DNA from: Artemia franciscana
Taxonomy: Eukaryota; Arthropoda; Branchiopoda; Anostraca; Artemiidae
Length of the DNA: 64,000 nucleotides
Direction of reading: 5' to 3'
Assembly (NCBI RefSeq): GCF_032884065.1
Contig: NW_027062649.1
Span: 1,533,355 to 1,597,354, forward strand
The first letter of the stretch is position 1; every line of letters starts with the position of its first letter. Under the pieces are notes generated by a model, which did no database searches, was not told the DNA's origin, and saw only the letters and a program-made list of their open reading frames with translations. The position numbers were made by a program, and so were the translations under genes. Shown here one piece after another: positions 26,206 to 36,496 of the stretch.

Positions 26206-26712
26206 TTAATCATCGACTGGGCTGTACCTGAATGCCAGGTGATAATTTTCAGGTTGCTCTTGGGATTCCTCGGCATGCTTTCTTTTCTTACTTTCTCTAT
26301 TAGCTGCAAGCCTTTTGGTATTAAGTCTTTGAGCAGCTTCCTCGGCTGTTTCTTCTGCTATTGTAGAATTTATACTACAATTTCTCTTTGAATTAACTCT
26401 TTGACCAGCTTCCTCGGCACGCTTTCTTTTGGTAATTTCTCTTTGAGCAGCGAGCATGTTTTCATGTTGTTCTTGTGATTCCTCGGCACGATTTTTGTTG
26501 GTAATTTCTCTTTTAGCCGCTATCCTGTTTTCACGTTGTTCTTGTAATTCCTCGGCACGTTTTTTGGTAATTTCTCTATTAGCCGCAAGCCTTTTGGCTT
26601 TAACTCTTTGAGCAGCTTCCTCGGCTGTTTCTTCTGCCATTGTAGGATTTATACTAAAATTTCTCTTTGAATTAACTGTTTGAGCAGCTTCCTCGGCTGT
26701 TTCTTCTGTCAT
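26206..26712 (-). pseudogene. Helitron protein N-terminal region (open fragment)
   Basis: An open frame of 168 codons. It is highly charged and internally repetitive: AEETAEEAAQRV and AKRLAANREITKKRAEE type units recur about six times, giving a predicted helical, basic stretch. Such Arg/Lys/Glu repeats are common at the N-terminus of arthropod Helitron RepHel proteins. Short versions of the same sequence occur at 24210 and 38930 directly after Helitron 5' leaders, which confirms the assignment. Rep and helicase domains do not follow, since minisatellite replaces them, so this is a fragment despite the open frame. Confidence 0.7.
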
Positions 26713-26815
26713 TGTAAGATCTGTACTAAAATTTCTCTTTGAATCGCCCTCTTATATAATTATAATGACGTCATATACAAAGCTTTTGACGTCATATGCA
26801 AAGCCTTGTATACTT

Positions 26816-27980
26816 TAAATGTACTTGTACTTGTACTTGGGTCACGTTCAAGCCTTGTCCAGGCCCATCATGGCATCCAGAATTTGTCGACATGCGTCTC
26901 TCCATTGCTCTCTTTCAAGTGCGACTGGCAGGATCAACTGGATCCAGTGTCTATTCCATCTGTGCCCGTGCTTCTTGAAACCTCCCATTGGCTCTAGGTC
27001 GGCTCTAACTGTTGATAACCATGTCTTTTTTTGTCCTCCAGGATTCTTCTTCCAGTGCGCAAGGGGTTCGCATTTCAAGAACTGTTTGCTGAACGAATCA
27101 TCCGATCGGCACAGTTTATGCCCGAACCATCGTAGACGTCTTGCTTTGACAACATCAGAGACAAATGGTATATCACCACATCTTCTTCTGATGACATCGT
27201 TAGAGACGTGGTCAGAGAGACGCAGACCAAGAATACAGCGAAGACACTTGTGGTGGAAGAAATTCAGGTCATTAGCATCCCCAGCTCTGAAGGGCCCCGT
27301 TTTGCAACCATAAAGAAGCACAGAGAGGACCAAAGCGTTATATATCCGGAGCTTTGTTCGAAGGGAGATTTTGTTTCGTAACCAGAGGCACTTCCAAAGC
27401 TGGGTGAATTCTGTCCAGGCTGCGGAGATGCGGTTTTGTATTTCGCTTAGAGCTTCGCCCTTGGGATTTATTAGGGAGCCTAGATATTTGAAATTCTGGA
27501 CGTCCTAGATTGGGATGCCATTCAATGTGATTGGAGTTTCATCTAGCCCAGAGGAGCGCATCGATTTTGTTTTCGATTGGCTGATCTTTAGTCCAGTAGC
27601 AAGAGATCTAACAGCAATGTCGTCTATCATGAGCTGTGCTTCTATTATTGACTCAGCCAAGATATCCACATCATCGGCGTAATTAAGGTCTGTTATTGAT
27701 AGTGCTGGACTGATTGTCACACCTTTATATGTGTCAAGAGTCTTCATGATCTGGTCAATGACAAAGTTAAATAAAATAGGCCATAAGGCACAACCCTGTC
27801 GCACTCCTTCGTCAATTGATATTTCTTTTGAGATTTCTCCGTCAGCTCTTATAAATGCCCGCGTTCCCACGTAATAAGCCTTAATTAAACGGACTATCTT
27901 TTCGGGCACTCCATCATCCTCATTGCATCCCAGATGGCAATTCTCTTTACCGAGTCAAAAGCCGTTACAAAGTTGATAAC
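26816..27980 (-). mobile_element. RTE-like (SR2-type) LINE, 5'-truncated
   Basis: About 1.16 kb of LINE sequence holding the later RT motifs and the C-terminal region, ending in a CAAGTA microsatellite tail at 26838-26818. Both sides are Helitron-like sequence with GACGTCATAT motifs, so the LINE most likely inserted into a Helitron. No clear target-site duplication was seen by eye. Confidence 0.75.
26848..27975 (-). pseudogene. RTE-like reverse transcriptase, C-terminal half
   Basis: In minus-strand order it shows FVTAFDSVKR (motif A, about 27950), EGVRQGCALWPILFNFVIDQ (about 27810), NYADDVDILAES (catalytic YADD, about 27690), FKYLGSLINPKGE (about 27470) and the C-terminal VKARRLRWFGHKLCRSDD (about 27130). 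From 27909 to 26848 all lies in one frame except a stop at 27507-27505; one frame change occurs near 27910. The endonuclease and early RT are missing through 5' truncation. The RRLRWFGH type tail is characteristic of RTE/SR2-like elements. Few defects suggest a fairly young insertion. Confidence 0.8.
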
Positions 27981-28045
27981 TTATAATGGCGTCATATGCG
28001 GACAACAACACAAACATACTTATAATGACGTCATATAAAGGTCAC

Positions 28046-28567
28046 ATTTTATGGTTTGTTCGCTTTTCGGCATAAGCAAGTTAGAAACATTTTCTGTGAA
28101 CAATGGATGGTCCAGACTCGTCGTATTCCTGCTTAGAAATCCACATCTCTTGGAATGTTGAGAGTGAAGCTAAGATAGAACCACCAATCCATACTGAGTA
28201 TTTACGCTCAGGTGGGGCAATAACTTTGATCTTCATGGTGGATGGTGCAAGCGCAGTAATTTCCTTTTGCATTCTTTCAGCAATGCTAGGGTACATGGTA
28301 AAGCCACCAGACAAAACGATGCTGGCATAGAGATCCTTTCTGATGTCGACGTCGCATTTCATAATACTCTTGTATATCGTGAATGCCGTAAGATTCCCTA
28401 CCAAGAAAAGATGGCTGGAATAAGGCTTCTGGGCATCTGAATCTCTCATTACCTATAGTGATGACCTGACCATCAGGTAGCTTATAGTTCTGTTCAAGAG
28501 ATGCTGAGTTAGTGGCAGATGCTATCTCCTCTTCGAAGTCCAGAGCAACATAGCAAAGTGTTCTATC
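28046..28567 (-). pseudogene. Actin 3'-end copy (truncated pseudogene)
   Basis: The minus strand repeats codons from about residue 217 to the stop of the intact actin at 36497-37624, plus about 45 bases of its 3' flank. Differences are very few: a short deletion in the HETTYKSIM segment (about 28370) that shifts the frame, and Ser to Phe in LSGGSTMYP. The match ends at TGTGACCTTT, just before the polyadenylation signal of the intact gene. The 5' part is absent; the copy begins amid ACTTTGCTATGTTGCTCTGG, preceded by a small TTCTATCAGA duplication. The flank at 28045-27980 is Helitron-like. The near identity points to recent duplication or gene conversion. Confidence 0.9.
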
Positions 28568-28619
28568 AGAGTTCTATCAGATGCATTTCTAGAAAATACG
28601 AGGTGGAAGAGGGGTATCC

Positions 28620-28890
28620 ATCCTCAGATCACTCTGAATTTTAAAAAAGGGCGCAAGAAATCCTAATTACCAATCCAAAGAGCCCCCTCTGAAGTTTATA
28701 TGATCGCCCTTTCTATTAAACCTTGTATGTCCCCAGGGCATGGCTTACAACCCTTGACCTGAGGGATACTGGGGGGAGGGAGTTGTCATCCTCAAAGACA
28801 TATTTCCGGACTATTGCGCTGCCTATGATTTAAACTCATGATTAGATGTTTTTCTCTTAACAACTAAACCTAGCAACCAAATTTCTAGCC
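28620..28890 (-). repeat. Family C repeat, possible tRNA-derived SINE
   Basis: The body 28625-28800 resembles 56705-57050 (GAGCCCCCTCTGAAGTTTAT, then CCCCAGGGCAT). On the minus strand, upstream of the body, TAGGTTTAGTTGTTAAGAG (about 28865) and GAGTTTAAATC (about 28830) resemble Pol III A and B boxes. A tRNA-derived origin is a suggestion only. Confidence 0.4.
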
Positions 28891-30254
28891 CTGACTCTTT
28901 ATGTACAATAGAGTGGATATGTAATTACTACCCTAATCTATACTGATACAGGTGGTGTATGGTTTAACTATGTAGATTTTTTACTGTATACATTAATCCT
29001 AAAACCATCATGATTCTAAAAAATTTGATCTTGTATGACGAAGTTACCCCATCTATGAATCAAAACTAAGTGTGACTTTCCCTGTTACGTTTTTCTCGCA
29101 TTTTTTTCTCAAATCCCCCCTTCCCTCGACAAAACTTGCTGAGCGGGTTCCTGCTCAATTGCCTTTACATTGAGCGATAATCCTATTAAAAAAAACAAAA
29201 CAGATTGGCTAATCAGTCAAACTGAAACTTTACTCATGCACATCTAATGTCATTGAACGAATAGTCTTGCTCAGGCGGCTTGTGGTCTGAACAGTCACGA
29301 CGGTATTGAACAAAAACGTTTGTGCAGTAAAAAAAATGATTTTTTTCCTATGGAAATAGTCCCTCCAAATCCTGCCCCAACTATTCCCGAAGAAGTTCCA
29401 CATTTGCCCCATCTTGGCTGGTCAAGTGTCTCTCAAAGCTAAAATGATGGATCGAACTTAATGGATAAGACAATGGATTTTCATCGCGAATAGTGACGGA
29501 TGTCACTATCCGTTTTGAAAATGGAAATAACTTTCAAGAGGTCCTTTCAAGGAGCTCTAAAAAAAGAAAAAAAGCTCTCCAATCAAAAACACCTCTCCTC
29601 CTGTTGCACCAACTCCGCCTTCACCAAACCTTGGAATATACCTAAAAATATCGTCTAAAACCCCCATGAGATAAATAGAATAACTCTAATAAGGGTTGCA
29701 ATTTCTGAATTGTTAAAATCGATGTTTTCACTAAACATCATTTGCTCTCTGCCAGTTTTATTTTTAATAACTCAAAATTTAATTGTTTGCAAAGAAGTGA
29801 AAGTTTGCTTTCATTGATGCTGAGATATAAATGATTTTGTTGTCTTCAGACCGAATCTTAGTTTGGATGTATTTTCTATTCAACGTTTTTGAGCAGAAAT
29901 GTCAGAAAATGCGTCTGTGCATTGTGGTGATGTTTTAAATGTTCATAGATTCTATAGGTGAAATATAGGACAACAATATAAAGATGCACACTTTACGGGT
30001 TAAGCAAAAAAAAAACTTTTGTTAAAACCCCAAAAAGAACTATTACATTTTACACACCTATATCTACATGCTTTTTATAATGTTAAAAATAACACTTCTA
30101 CTACAGTGCTATACAAAGAACTGTTTTTCATTAAAACTGATGCTTTTAATTACGTATTTCATGTATCGTTATCTTGTTTATCAATAAGCCTATATAACTA
30201 TTGCATTCACTAGCTTGCACCAAGCACGACAATGCAATTTTTTGCCCAAATTCA
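28891..30254. other. No gene recognised
   Basis: AT-rich with a few C-rich patches. No convincing coding region. Confidence 0.5.
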
Positions 30255-30537
30255 CTTCTACTACATTAAATGAGCCATTAAAACAAACTCTTTATTATGT
30301 TCCAGTGCCAAGCTATCTTAAGAAAAGAAAGAAAAAAAGATGTCGTTTATGCAGAATATCGTGGTTGCAGCCAATTGTCTTGACTTTCAAAGCCAATATA
30401 TTTCCCTTGTTGTTCAAGCCAAGGAAAGGTAATTTTCTTATGTATGGATATAAGACAAGGTGGTTTTAATAGTGTAATCCATTCTTGATCTAGCTAGTCA
30501 TTCTTCCATTCTTGCTAGCTACCGCTGCAACCCGGAT
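30255..30537 (+). repeat. Family B repeat
   Basis: Holds the full order of blocks: ATGAGCCATTAAAACAA, GTTCCAGTGCCAAG, a purine-rich AAGAAAAGAAAG stretch, ATCGTGGTTGCAGCCA, TTGTTCAAGCCAAGG and the end GCTACCGCTGCAACCCGGAT. Confidence 0.75.
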
Positions 30538-31119
30538 CTCAGTCTGTCTCAAGGCCTCAAATCTTGCCTAGATTGTTCAAGGTCAAGGGTATTAAATGGA
30601 GAAATCAAATTCATCACAAGAACTGTACACAAAAACTCTTACAATTATTAAGGACAATTTGAGACGCGCCTTCGTGCGCGCTGCCCTGAACTTTTCTTTG
30701 AATGGTTGAGTCTAAATGAAAAGAACCCGGTATCCTGTGCAGATATATAAATCATAACCTTCTCCACTTTTGGCTTGAACTACTTAGCCAATTGTTTCTG
30801 GGCATCACGTGGTAACAGATTGGTCCCTGGTTTGAGCATTGAAGATAAAGTAAATTTAATTTAAAAAAGACATTTTTCTGATGAACAGGGCCAAAGGTCC
30901 GTAAAGTGATCCGTCTAGATCAGGTTTTTGGGCTAGATAATTTAGGGTGCTAATAAAAAAATTTAGCGCGTTTCATTAAAAGAAATATCAAGAAGACTAA
31001 TCAGCTTTTACAAACAAGTCTGGTGCTAAGCATTCCCTTCCCCTGTTTCTCCCTGTTTCTCTCCCCTGTTCTTGTCTCTGTTTTCTTGTTTTTCAAACCA
31101 GTAGATCTTATTCGGTATT
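30538..31119. other. No gene; ends in half of a family B copy
   Basis: No gene seen. The last part (about 31060-31119, TTTTTCAAACCAGTAGATC) is the left half of a family B copy that resumes at 32821 on the far side of the family A insertion. Confidence 0.5.
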
Positions 31120-32820
31120 CAAACAGTTCGTGGTAACGAACTGTAGTAAGGAGCGACCCGGCTCAATAGTAACCAAAACTCTAAAAAATGGAATTTTGAT
31201 ACCAATAGCTACATCAAAAGAATCGCATTTTAATGCTGGTTTTAAATATATAAGTTTCATCAAGTTTAGTCTTACCCATCAAAAGTTACGAGCCTGAGAA
31301 AATTTGCGTTATTTTAGAAAATAGGGGGAAACGCCCCCTAAAAGTCATAGAATCTTAACGAAAATCACACCATCAGATTCAGCGTATCAGAGAACCCTAC
31401 TGTAGAAGTTTCGAGCTCCTATCTACAAAAATGTGGAATTTTGCATTTTTTGCCAGAAGGCAGATCCCGGATGCGTGTTTATTTGTTTTTTTGTTTTTTT
31501 TTTCCCAGGGGTGATCGTATCGACCCAGTTGTCCTAGAATGTTGCAAGAGGGCTCATTCTAACGGAAATGAAAATTTCTAGTGCCCTTTTTAAGTGACCA
31601 AAAAAATTGGAGGGCACCTAGGCCCCCTCCCACGCTAATTATTTTCCCAAAGTCAACGGCTCAAAATTCTGAGATGGCCATTTTATTCAGCGTAGTTGAA
31701 AAACCTTATAACTATGTCTTTGGGGACGACTTACTCCAACACAGTCCCCGTGTGAGGGGCAACAAGTTACAAACTTTGACCTGTGCTTACATATAGTAAT
31801 GGTTATTGGGAAGTATACAGGCGTTTTCAGGAGGATTTTTTGGTTTGGGGGAGGGGTTGAGAAGAGGGGGATATGCTGGGGGAACTTTCCTTCGAGAATT
31901 TGTAATGGGAGAAGAAAATTTCCATGAAGGGAGAGCAGGATTTACTAGCATTATTTAAAAAAAACAATTAAAAAATAAAAGTGAAAAAGCTTTTTCAGCT
32001 GGAAGTAAGGAACAGCAATAAAACTTAAAACAAACAGAAATTATTACCCATATGAGGGGCTCACCTCCTTCTAATACCTCGCTCTTTATGCTAAAGTATT
32101 TCCAGTAATTTCAACTACTTATTCTACGGCTTTTGTGATTCAGGGTGTCATTCTTAATGAATTGGGATAAAATTTAAGCTTTAGTGTAAAGAGCGAGGTA
32201 CTGACGATGGGGCGAATCCCCTCATATATGTAATAAAAACATGAGAATACAAAAATTCTTTACGTAAGCTAATTTATAAGTTACGTAAATCTTTTACCAA
32301 TAAAAAGATTCGAAAAAAATTAAAAGTTCTAGTTGCCTTTTTGATTAACCAAAAATCGGGGGGCAACTAGGCTTCTTCCCCCGCTCTTTTTTTCTCAAAA
32401 TCATTCGATCAAAATTATGAGAAAGCCATTGAGCCAAAAAAAAAATATGCAAATTTCGTTTTGATTATTCCTCTGCGGAGAGCCAAAATCAAAACATGCA
32501 TTGATTCAAAAACGTTCAGAAATTGAATAAAAAAAACAAGTTTTTTTAACTGAAAGTAAGGAGCGACATTAAAACTTAAAACGCACAGAAATTACTTCGT
32601 ATATGAAAGAGGCTGCTTCCCCATCAACGCCCCGCTCTTTACGCTAAAGTTTTTTACTGTTTTAAAAAGAAGAATTGAGAGAAAGAGTCAAACTTTAGCG
32701 TAAAGAGCGGGGCGTTGATGAGGAAGCAGCCTTTTTCATATACGAAGTAATTTCTGTGCGTTTTAAGTTTTAATGTCGCTCCTTACTTTCAGTTAAAAAA
32801 AACTTGTTTTTTTTATTCAA
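31120..32820 (+). repeat. Family A noncoding repeat, full length, inside a family B copy
   Basis: A complete copy with terminal hairpin at 31124-31143 and long hairpin at its end (arms about 32548-32657 and 32688-32795). The host family B sequence reads GGTATT before it and CAAGCAAAG after it. Uninterrupted family B copies read TATTCAAGCCAAGG, so the insertion boundaries can be placed within a few bases and no long target-site duplication is evident. Confidence 0.85.
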
Positions 32821-33000
32821 TCAAGCAAAGAAGCTATAAGTTTCTTATATAAACGTTTCCGTGATTCTAATATTGAACTTTTGTTCTGATCAGACTCCAT
32901 TTCTAGGAGCATGGGCTACTGTATTTCCCCATATTGGATGTGTTCGTCTCTTAATAGGTTGCAAACTAACTCTGCAACCCGAACACCGCCGCAACCCGGA
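32821..33000 (+). repeat. Family B repeat, right half after insertion
   Basis: Continues family B from CAAGCAAAGAAGCTATAAG through GATCAGACTCCATTTCTAGG and TCGTCTCTTAATAGGTTGCA to CAACCCGGAT at about 33000. Confidence 0.7.
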
Positions 33001-33819
33001 TTACAAACACGCTCTCTGTATGCAGGTCGTCAAAAAGGTGTAACAGCAATATCTTAGAAACATTTTGGTGCGTGAAGTTGAAATTAACAGGGTTCGTTGT
33101 GAAGAATATTGCACTAACCAAAATAAATATTTGCATCCTAATGTTACTGCTTCTACTCATACTACTGCTGCTGTTATAACTACTGACACTAAGGATTAGG
33201 CAACTAAAAATACTTTTAGAGCTAATAAACTATTCTAGATATTCTAGATGATACTGCCAAGACTATTACTACTGTGCAGTCTAACGGCATTAAGGTAAAT
33301 CTTTTAAGGGAATACTGAACTATCGATCCATTATGTGCAATATTGCAAGCTACCACCGCAATCAACATGCAAGTAAGACCTTGAATATATATGTGCCTGA
33401 TTATAAACATGAAAAAGCCTACGGATTTTTCTTCCTTGTCGTAGCAAGAGACAAACCCCAAAAAATCATTCAGCCTCTTAGGTCCAGAATATGCAATGGT
33501 ATGTTCTTGTAATGATTGTCTCTTAATATAATTACGCAGGAGACCGGGGCTTGATTCCCTGTTTGGAAGAAATTTTAATATAAAGAATTTAAAACAATAT
33601 CTTTTAAATTCAAATTTAAAAAGCCACAGACTTAAATTCCCTTTCACTTGAGTTTAATCTTTACTATAACTATATTTATCTTATTTTTCATTAAGTCTCC
33701 CATGGGACGATGATAAGCGTACCCGCTTGTGATACGGGTGATTCGACGATTCCTGATAGAAAAATAAAGTTTTTCGCATAAAATCATTTATGTTTTCAAA
33801 ATTAGTTTTATTGTTACAA
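33001..33819. other. Repeat debris with tRNA-like pieces
   Basis: No intact gene. A segment around 33380-33600 recurs at about 38400-38575 and partly at 35930-36010 (GAGACAAACC and GTCTCTTAATATAATTA phrases). At 33690-33760, ACCCGCTTGTGATACGGGT resembles the anticodon arm of tRNA-His (TTGTGAT loop, one weak pair) and is followed by GATTCGACGATTCC, a poor B box. This is probably a tRNA-derived short element. Confidence 0.4.
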
Positions 33820-34160
33820 ACAGACACTAAATGTGGCAATTTACTTTAAAATGAGCCATTTACTAGCTCTTATGATGTTCCAGCGCCATGCTCTCTGTGG
33901 AAAAGAAAAAAACGAAGAAATATGCCCTCGATGCTGATTAACATGGTTGTAGCTACTTTTTTGATTTTCCAACCAATGAATTTTAACTTTTATTCAAGCC
34001 AAGGGACAGTTAGTTGCCTATAAAGGGGTATTAGACGAGGCAGTTCCAATAGTATAGTTATTTTTTGATCAGACTCTAGTTTTAGGAGTTTTAGGCTTTT
34101 TTCTATGTGACGTAGTCGTCTCTTACTAGGTTGCAAGCTACCGCTGAAACCTGAATCAAA
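33820..34160 (+). repeat. Family B repeat
   Basis: Copy in the cluster upstream of actin, with TTCAAGCCAAGGGACAGTTA near 34000 and the end GCAAGCTACCGCTGAAACC. Confidence 0.75.
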
Positions 34161-34524
34161 CATTTCAGTTACTATTGGCTCGAGTTCGTTCTTTACTATA
34201 ATTGGATTACCTTGTCAATTGATTATTTCAGTTAAAATGTGTTCAGTTAAATGGGATATTTTTTTTCAAAGATTAAACATTTGTCTATTTAAAACCTAAT
34301 AAAAATAATATGAGCAATTAAACATAAATTTCATTAATAACTAATACATGATATCCTCTTGATTGACCAAACTTATTATGAAATATTATATACTATGTTT
34401 TAGGTATATCCGATGATCTGATGAATCCGATTATTCCTCATGGTATAATATCATAAGCTACTGCAGTGCGATAGATTAACGGAGATCTTGGTAAAAATAA
34501 TTCAACTTTCAAACTATTTTCTTT

Positions 34525-34885
34525 TTAATTACAAAAGGCAATACATAAAGTAATTTACTTTAAAATGAGCCATTAAACAACTCTCTACGATGTTCTAGTG
34601 CCAATCTAGCTGTGGAAAAGAAAAAACAAGAGAAAAAAGATGCTGTGTATGAAGATTATCATGGTTGTTGCCACTTTTCTTGAATTTTAGGCCAACATAT
34701 TTCCCTTGTTGTTCAAGCCAAGGGAAGATAAATTTCCTTATTGGGATGTCCGACAAGACCGTTCTAATAGTGTGCTTGTTTTTTTCATCTGATTCTAGTT
34801 TTAGGAGCTATGAACTATTTCATCTTTTACTATGTGACCTGATCCTTTCTTACTGTGTTTCTAGCTACCGCTGCAAACCAGAGCA
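34525..34885 (+). repeat. Family B repeat
   Basis: Full copy: AATTACAAAAGGCA, CCATTAAACAACTCTCTACG, GTTCAAGCCAAGGGAAG and CTAGCTACCGCTGCAA. The 294-base open frame inside (34665-34958) is not repeated as an open frame in other copies. Confidence 0.75.
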
Positions 34886-35019
34886 TAGGCGAACATTAGG
34901 AAAAAAATTAATTTCTTTTCTGGAAAATTTTGATGGCTTATGCTCAATTGGCAGATGAGATGAGGAAAGATGGGAATATAAATCAAAATAATTCAATTTT
35001 AAAGCTTTTTTTTTATTTT

Positions 35020-35375
35020 AATTACAAAAGGCACTAGATGTATCAATTTACTTTAAAATGAGCAATTAAACAACTCTTTACGATGCTCCAGTGCCAATAT
35101 AAATGTGGAAAAGAAAAAAAAAGGAGAAAAACCATGCTGTATATGAAGATTATAGTGGTTGTAGCCACTTTCCCTGAATTTCAAACCAATATATTTTTCA
35201 TGTTGTTCAAGCCAAGGGACGAAAAGTTTCCGATATAGGGTTTCAGACAATGTGGTTCTAATAGTGTACTTGGTAGCACAAAAGTGCGCTTGGTTCTATT
35301 AGGGTAATGGACTATTTATTTTTTAATATGGGGTGCGATCGTCTCTTATTAGTTTGTTAGCTACAGCTGCAACCC
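35020..35375 (+). repeat. Family B repeat
   Basis: Full copy with GCAATTAAACAACTCTTTAC, GTTCAAGCCAAGGGACG and the end GCTACAGCTGCAACCCGGA. A short GTGTACTTGGTAGCACA duplication lies near 35265-35300. Confidence 0.75.
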
Positions 35376-35444
35376 GGAAAATTTTGAAAATATACTTGTT
35401 TTAGTTACTTCCTAGCAAAAATAATGAAGATAGCCGCAGGGCTT

Positions 35445-35640
35445 AGTTCTCTTTTCTATAATCCTCATTATTCAAGCCAAGGTGCTGTAAGTTTCTTGCA
35501 TAAGGGTGCTTCAATATATATAGTTTGTGCTTCAATTCTAACCCTATTTTTTGGAGTTCTTGGGTATTATATTTCTTATTATTGGACCTGATCATCTCTT
35601 GCTTCGGTGCTAGCTACCATTGCAACCCAGATACTAGGTT
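35445..35640 (+). repeat. Family B repeat, right half only
   Basis: Starts within the element (TTCAAGCCAAGGTGCTGTAA) and ends GCTAGCTACCATTGCAACCC. Confidence 0.65.
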
Positions 35641-35715
35641 ATAATCTACCACTAAAACCTTGTTCATTTAAGTATAACGCAAACTATTTTAAAAATAAGT
35701 CCTTAAAAATCAAAT

Positions 35716-35795
35716 TAGCACAGTAAAGAGATTGTTGGGATTCTACTCAGAAGGTCCCAGGCTCAGTTCCTGCCGGAGGCAATTTTTATACATTT
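35716..35795 (+). other. tRNA-like sequence (possible SINE head)
   Basis: TAGCACAGTAAAGAG resembles an A box, and GGCTCAGTTCC about 37 bases later resembles a B box. The arms do not fold into a convincing mature tRNA, so this is likely a pseudogene or SINE promoter. Confidence 0.35.
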
Positions 35796-36119
35796 GATAA
35801 TTTAAAGTATAAGAAAACTGATATTAAAACTTGTACATGAGATCCTCTTGACTGGCACTATGGATGATCGATCCTTGACCGATGTAACTCTTAAATAGAA
35901 TGACAGAAAACAATTTTTCGAAGAAAATTTAAAACATGAAAATGCTTATGGCTTTTTCTTATCTGTTAAAATAAGAGACAAACCTCAGAGAATCAGGTGG
36001 CTTATAATTAATCCATCCTTGTTTTTATTTTGATTTTTACCAATTGTCAATTTAATTTGTTTGGGCCGTTTTGCTTCGGGTTACCTTTTGCCATTATGAA
36101 ATACATGTAGCCGGACGTT

Positions 36120-36270
36120 TTTAAGCTGAGGTTTGGTAGACATTGATGATCTTATCAAGCCTAATCATCATCGTTATTATTTCATCATCTGTTACAGTAA
36201 GAGACAAGTAATAGACAATGATCTGTTACAGTAAAAAAGTAATCATCATCTGTTACAGTAATAGACAAGC
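36120..36270. repeat. Helitron scrap and triplicated ATCTGTTACAGTAA
   Basis: 36125-36185 on the minus strand resembles the Helitron LDKVINVYQ segment. ATCTGTTACAGTAA then occurs three times between 36187 and 36262. A related phrase (TATCTGTTAAAATAAGAGAC) at about 35957 suggests the triplet arose from neighbouring repeat sequence. Each copy contains CATCTG or GATCTG; only the CATCTG copies fit an E box. Confidence 0.5.
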
Positions 36271-36409
36271 CTTAGAGTTGTTTTTAACGAAGGTTTATCG
36301 CAAAGGTTATAATCGCTAAGGTTATTATGTAAACTGCAAAATATTTATGACACAGGAGCAATAATTTTTATTGCTTATTTCAAACTAGGAAACTACCTGA
36401 AAATTTTAA

Positions 36410-36431
36410 AATTAGTTTTGTTTTTTGTTAG
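36410..36431 (+). promoter_or_regulatory. Possible 5'-UTR splice acceptor of actin
   Basis: A pyrimidine-rich run (TTTTGTTTTTTGTTAG) ends with AG at 36430-36431, 65 bases before the actin start codon. Animal actin genes often have an intron in the 5' UTR. The donor was not identified. Confidence 0.35.
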
Positions 36432-36496
36432 GTTCTTGCTACTTGACGAGTGACTTTAACATGTAATGTCATTTTATAGTAAGAATTACAAAAAAT

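Larger units (their letters stand above)
25745..26815 (-). mobile_element. Helitron deletion derivative
   Basis: In minus-strand order it has GACGTCATAT motifs (26815-26760), the N-terminal coding region (26712-26206), minisatellite (about 26045-25765) and the start of the helicase end (ATCACCATCAACAAAGCTCA, 25765-25745). This is the N-terminus/minisatellite/C-terminus layout of the other derivatives. A LINE separates it from more Helitron-like sequence at 27980-28045. Confidence 0.7.

Noticed and set aside
32960-33200. Coding-like stretch with VREVEINRVRCEEYC
   Set aside because: Stops on both sides, overlap with family B, no domain recognised; the T/A-rich threonine run after it looks like simple repeat.
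33687-33760. tRNA-His-like anticodon arm as a functional tRNA gene
   Set aside because: The T arm and acceptor stem do not pair convincingly and the B box is poor; more likely a decayed short element.
34665-34958. 97-codon open frame upstream of actin
   Set aside because: It lies inside a family B copy and is not open in sibling copies.
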